Shown: positions 41,382-44,232 of the stretch, one piece after another
How positions within the stretch are numbered: the stretch's first letter is position 1
Layout of the letters: every line of letters starts with the position of its first letter
Assembly: GCA_007134085.1 (NCBI GenBank)
Contig: SLLL01000183.1
Location: 1-44,232, forward strand
From: Balneolaceae bacterium
Lineage (GTDB): Bacteria; Bacteroidota; Rhodothermia; Balneolales; Balneolaceae
DNA: 44,232 bases
Reading direction: 5' to 3'
Position numbers and translations under genes: made by a program
Notes under the pieces: generated by a model
What the model was told of the DNA's origin: nothing
The model's input: the letters and a program-made list of their open reading frames with translations, nothing else
The model's database searches: none

Positions 41382-43975
41382 CGTATCAATAGCATTTTTT
41401 TGGTTTTATTTTCTCCGCTGCTAAGCTCAACCCGGTATAAATAAGTTCCACTGGAGAGATTGCCCGCATCAAACGCAACGGTATGATTTCCCGCAGAGAA
41501 TAAAGTTCTATCAGAAAGCAGGGCTACTTTTCTTCCAAGAATATCGTACACACGAATACTAACCTCTGATGGTTCAGAAACCGAAAAACGAAGAGTTGTT
41601 GAAGGGTTGAACGGGTTGGGAAAATTAGGATACACAGTAAAGCTCTCCGGTATTTCGAAATCATCATCTTCACTATCTGCAAATTGGAATCTTGTCCATA
41701 CAGGGGCATGATCGCTTGTGGAGGATATAAAACTTGCGATATAGTTAGGGTTTTCAACACGCTGTGAGCCATTAATATGTTCATCAATTAGTTCATTCGT
41801 AATAATAATGTGATCAATCATGGAACGAAACCGGCCAACCAGATAAGAGGCAAAACCCCTGTCTTCCAAAATTTTGGTTACGGCATAGTAGTGCTCATCA
41901 TCCAAAAAAACCTGATAGGGGCTCACCTCTTCATTATAGGTTGAGAAATTTAGCTGATCGTTAAAGTCTCCAATAAATAGAATGTTATCCTCTCTTTTTT
42001 CACTATCCAGATAAGCTTTTAACGAGGCAGCGGCATTTTGTCTTCGGAAGTACGATTCCCTGTCTCCAAACGCTTTTGCATGTACATTGTAGCTTGTTAT
42101 TCTCCGTGTGATTCCTTCTATGGTAGCATCAAATTCAAAAAACAGTGGCAAGCGGCCGGCCCAGTCAAACGATTCCTGACCATCTGTTAGCAAACCCGCA
42201 TCAACTGAATCGATTACCGCTGTTTTGAAGAGATATCCGGTGCGCTGACGCTGTGAATAATTCGCCAGAAAACCACGATAATCGGGTAAACGCTCCACCA
42301 GTGTATTGAACCGATCAACGTTTGCAATCTCCTGAAGGGCATACAGATCAGCATTAATGGTTTCTATTACCTCTATCACATTATCCATCTGTTGGTTAGG
42401 TTCGGGACCCAAATCATTTGCACCAAACCATTCGATATTCCAGGTTACAAGGTCGAACGTAAGGTTGCGGGGAATATCCTCTCCCTCGATTTCATAAGGA
42501 ACTACTTGTAAATCCAGATTGTTTCTGGGTTTTAGCTGATAAACTCTGTTGAATCGGTCAACAACTCCGGTTATTTCTACCGGTTCATCAGGTATGGGTG
42601 CCCCAATCAAATCAGTAACAGAATTATCTATTCTGATTACACCGCTTCCTGTAGGATCGGCAATAGCATAATTTTGATTTCCCTGAAATACCCCATCTGC
42701 CTGAAATGTTACATTTTCAATGGTTACCAATGCACTTTCAAAATCACCGCTATTCATTTGGGCGATGGAAATTAATTCAGGCTCAATCTCCCCTGCTTGT
42801 CGTTTAGTTATTTCATAGCCAATAGCACCATCGTCTTCTGTAGCAGCTATTTGCCGAAGAAATGTACCTGATGTGCCGCCAATTGGGTTGAACTCGGTAA
42901 GCGGCCCCGAAACTCGAACTCGGTCACCCCTTTCTGCATCTGCGTGTAGTGGTTCATAAAATACTGCGATACCCGCTGACTCATCCTGTATAAAAGCAGG
43001 CCCATCAAACTCATTGGCAACGGTTACAATACCCTCAACCGTTACCCTTGTACCAAAAGGAACATTTCGGGTTAGTGATATTGGAATGATCTGACTTCCG
43101 TCAATAGCAAAGGTCTGCAGTGAAAGCACAAATTCAGGCTGATCGGGATCGTTGGTTTGGATGGTTAGCTCATCCTCGAACAAGCCACCGATATCTGAAA
43201 AGAATGTTATAGTTAAATCAGCAGATTCTCTTGATTGAAGAGCTACGGGAAGGTTTTCTGATAGTGAAAACTCCCGATTGTTCATCAACTTAACCGATGA
43301 AATATCAAGATCAGGCACACCGGTATTTGATAGCCTCAGTATAACTTCACTATTCTGATTGATATTCACCGGCTCAAAAATAACTTCAGCGCCCGGTGGT
43401 AACTGCTCTTGATCAGTCCTAACCATGAGCCTGGGGGTATCCGATAACTCAATGAACGGTTCAATGGTAACATCATCAATATTAATTCGGTTACCTGAGG
43501 CTCTTTCAAACCGAAAACGAACCGGTTCTGAAATATTTGTTTCCAGCTCATAGAATTCCAGAGCATTCTCTTCGGTAAGTGGAATAGGATCTCCTATACT
43601 GTTCCATGAATTTCCTTCATCTGTGGAGTAGAAAATTTGAACTGATCCTCCGCTATCTCCAGAAAAACCAGAATTTGCTCCCCAGAAGCTTAATACGCCG
43701 GCACCCTCTTCAGCATCAAACTGCATCTGCAGAAAGCCATCTCTGATGCGTATTGAGCGAGAACCAAATTTTCTGTCTCCATCAGCCTGCCCTACAAGAG
43801 CATCATCAAGGAGCCACTCTCCGGTTGAAAATGTAACCACCCCAGCTGCATAGGCATTTTTTGAGCCTGCTTCAAAATCTTCAAAAATCTGTGCCTCTGC
43901 CCGTAGCGTGAAGAGTAAAAAAATGTGGATTACAATCGCTGCCTGAAATGCAAATGGGTACCTTCTAAAAATCAT
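41378..43975 (-). CDS. T9SS-secreted endonuclease/exonuclease/phosphatase-family protein
   Basis: 865 residues. Signal peptide to about residue 29 (LLFTLRAEAQ). Domain order: a beta-sandwich (about 32-170, binding-type), an Ig-like domain (about 190-300, 'choice-of-anchor D' pattern with LRLSNTGVPDLDISSV), an OB-like segment (about 305-440), the EEP catalytic domain (about 505-760) and a C-terminal type IX secretion sorting domain (about 780-865; YPNFPNPFNPSTTLRFSV, YDILGRKVALL, GTYLYRVEL). EEP catalytic residues are all present: VTWNIEWFG, LQEIANVDRF, YNVHAKAFGDR, FIGDFNDQ and SDHAPVWT. Likely an extracellular nuclease or phosphodiesterase. Cotranscribed with aguA. Confidence 0.92.
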   Translation of the reverse strand: MIFRRYPFAFQAAIVIHIFLLFTLRAEAQIFEDFEAGSKNAYAAGVVTFSTGEWLLDDALVGQADGDRKFGSRSIRIRDGFLQMQFDAEEGAGVLSFWGANSGFSGDSGGSVQIFYSTDEGNSWNSIGDPIPLTEENALEFYELETNISEPVRFRFERASGNRINIDDVTIEPFIELSDTPRLMVRTDQEQLPPGAEVIFEPVNINQNSEVILRLSNTGVPDLDISSVKLMNNREFSLSENLPVALQSRESADLTITFFSDIGGLFEDELTIQTNDPDQPEFVLSLQTFAIDGSQIIPISLTRNVPFGTRVTVEGIVTVANEFDGPAFIQDESAGIAVFYEPLHADAERGDRVRVSGPLTEFNPIGGTSGTFLRQIAATEDDGAIGYEITKRQAGEIEPELISIAQMNSGDFESALVTIENVTFQADGVFQGNQNYAIADPTGSGVIRIDNSVTDLIGAPIPDEPVEITGVVDRFNRVYQLKPRNNLDLQVVPYEIEGEDIPRNLTFDLVTWNIEWFGANDLGPEPNQQMDNVIEVIETINADLYALQEIANVDRFNTLVERLPDYRGFLANYSQRQRTGYLFKTAVIDSVDAGLLTDGQESFDWAGRLPLFFEFDATIEGITRRITSYNVHAKAFGDRESYFRRQNAAASLKAYLDSEKREDNILFIGDFNDQLNFSTYNEEVSPYQVFLDDEHYYAVTKILEDRGFASYLVGRFRSMIDHIIITNELIDEHINGSQRVENPNYIASFISSTSDHAPVWTRFQFADSEDDDFEIPESFTVYPNFPNPFNPSTTLRFSVSEPSEVSIRVYDILGRKVALLSDRTLFSAGNHTVAFDAGNLSSGTYLYRVELSSGENKTKKMLLIR

Positions 43976-44150
43976 CTATTGAAGTTAATGAGAAATCACC
44001 ATTCTTTCTTTTTTTGATTGGTTCTACGGGAAACCTTGTGGGTAAAGGTCTAATTTTCCAAAGTGAAACAAGACAGCCTATCAAATATCGCAAAAGTTTT
44101 GGTAGCCAAGTTAAAAAGAACCTATCCAATTATTGAACCTTTATTTTTTG

Positions 44151-44232
44151 GCCGCGAAGCCACGATGACACAAAGGTTCACGAAGTATCTTTTCGCTATT
44201 ACCTTCGTGTATCTTCGAGTCTTGGTGGCTTC
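44151..44232. repeat. degenerate 'CACGAAG' inverted repeat at the right edge
   Basis: 44156-44187 (GAAGCCACGATGACAC...CACGAAG) and the complement of 44201-44232 (GAAGCCACCAAGACTC...CACGAAGG) match over about 30 positions with around two thirds identity, separated by roughly 13 bases. This resembles widespread noncoding 'gaagccacgaagacacgaag' repeat families of FCB bacteria. The window ends inside the right arm. The rest of 43976-44150 (upstream of the nuclease gene) holds no gene I can support. Confidence 0.55.

Noticed and set aside
1-44232. tRNA, rRNA, CRISPR array, insertion sequence, prophage, riboswitch
   Set aside because: No cloverleaf, rRNA-like segment, regularly spaced direct repeats, transposase or integrase signature, or recognisable aptamer seen on reading both strands; a tRNA scan and Rfam search would be decisive.

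Overview
The window looks like a chromosomal segment (low-to-mid GC) from a marine or halophilic member of the Balneolota/Bacteroidota group. This is inferred from a type IX secretion (por) C-terminal signal on a large secreted nuclease, a bacillithiol enzyme (BshC), a LuxC/LuxE pair of the Bacteroidota type, Gram-negative outer-membrane proteins (a patatin/BamA-type barrel protein and a DUF1302-like barrel), and frequent GTG/TTG starts. I see no rRNA, tRNA, CRISPR array, insertion sequence or prophage. Genes are tightly packed and no stretch longer than about 260 bases lacks a gene. Almost all genes are intact; the exception is the UvrD/PcrA helicase cut by the left window edge.

Layout. 1-2154: 5'-truncated helicase (+) and a small membrane protein (-). 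2345-6101: Der GTPase, then a plus-strand run of NuoI, a DinB-like helical protein, a polytopic membrane protein and a peroxiredoxin. 6215-8876 (-): retropepsin-like 'zinc protease', RimK-type ATP-grasp ligase, AstE/AspA-type zinc deacylase and a DUF952 protein, closed by an intrinsic terminator. Facing away from it (8991-10555, +) are a D-threonine-aldolase/D-serine-dehydratase-like PLP enzyme and a membrane protein. 10556-17730 (-): SRPBCC protein, terminator, then aroE, pgeF, a histone-deacetylase-family hydrolase, dxr, rseP, psd and pssA, which covers isoprenoid and phosphatidylethanolamine synthesis and envelope proteolysis. 17848-21588 (+): a beta-barrel protein with an MMPL/RND exporter. 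21566-25638 (-): bifunctional nuclease, bshC, 5-formyl-THF cyclo-ligase, PspC protein and tmk. 25759-29327 (+): membrane protein, mini-SUI1 factor, patatin-barrel phospholipase and TPR protein. 29295-39246 (-): gatB, thioredoxin-fold lipoprotein, tpiA, purD, luxE, luxC, ThuA-like lipoprotein, holA, ECF sigma factor and a small anti-sigma-like protein. 39468-40265 (+): a secreted protein made of two similar halves, with a strong terminator. 40320-43975 (-): T9SS-secreted nuclease followed by agmatine deiminase. The right edge carries a degenerate inverted repeat.

Most genes are housekeeping. The segments most worth a second look are the RimK/retropepsin/AstE/DUF952 operon with its divergent PLP enzyme, the LuxC/LuxE pair without luciferase, the ECF sigma/mini-anti-sigma pair with a hairpin touching the start codon, and the barrel/MMPL pair.
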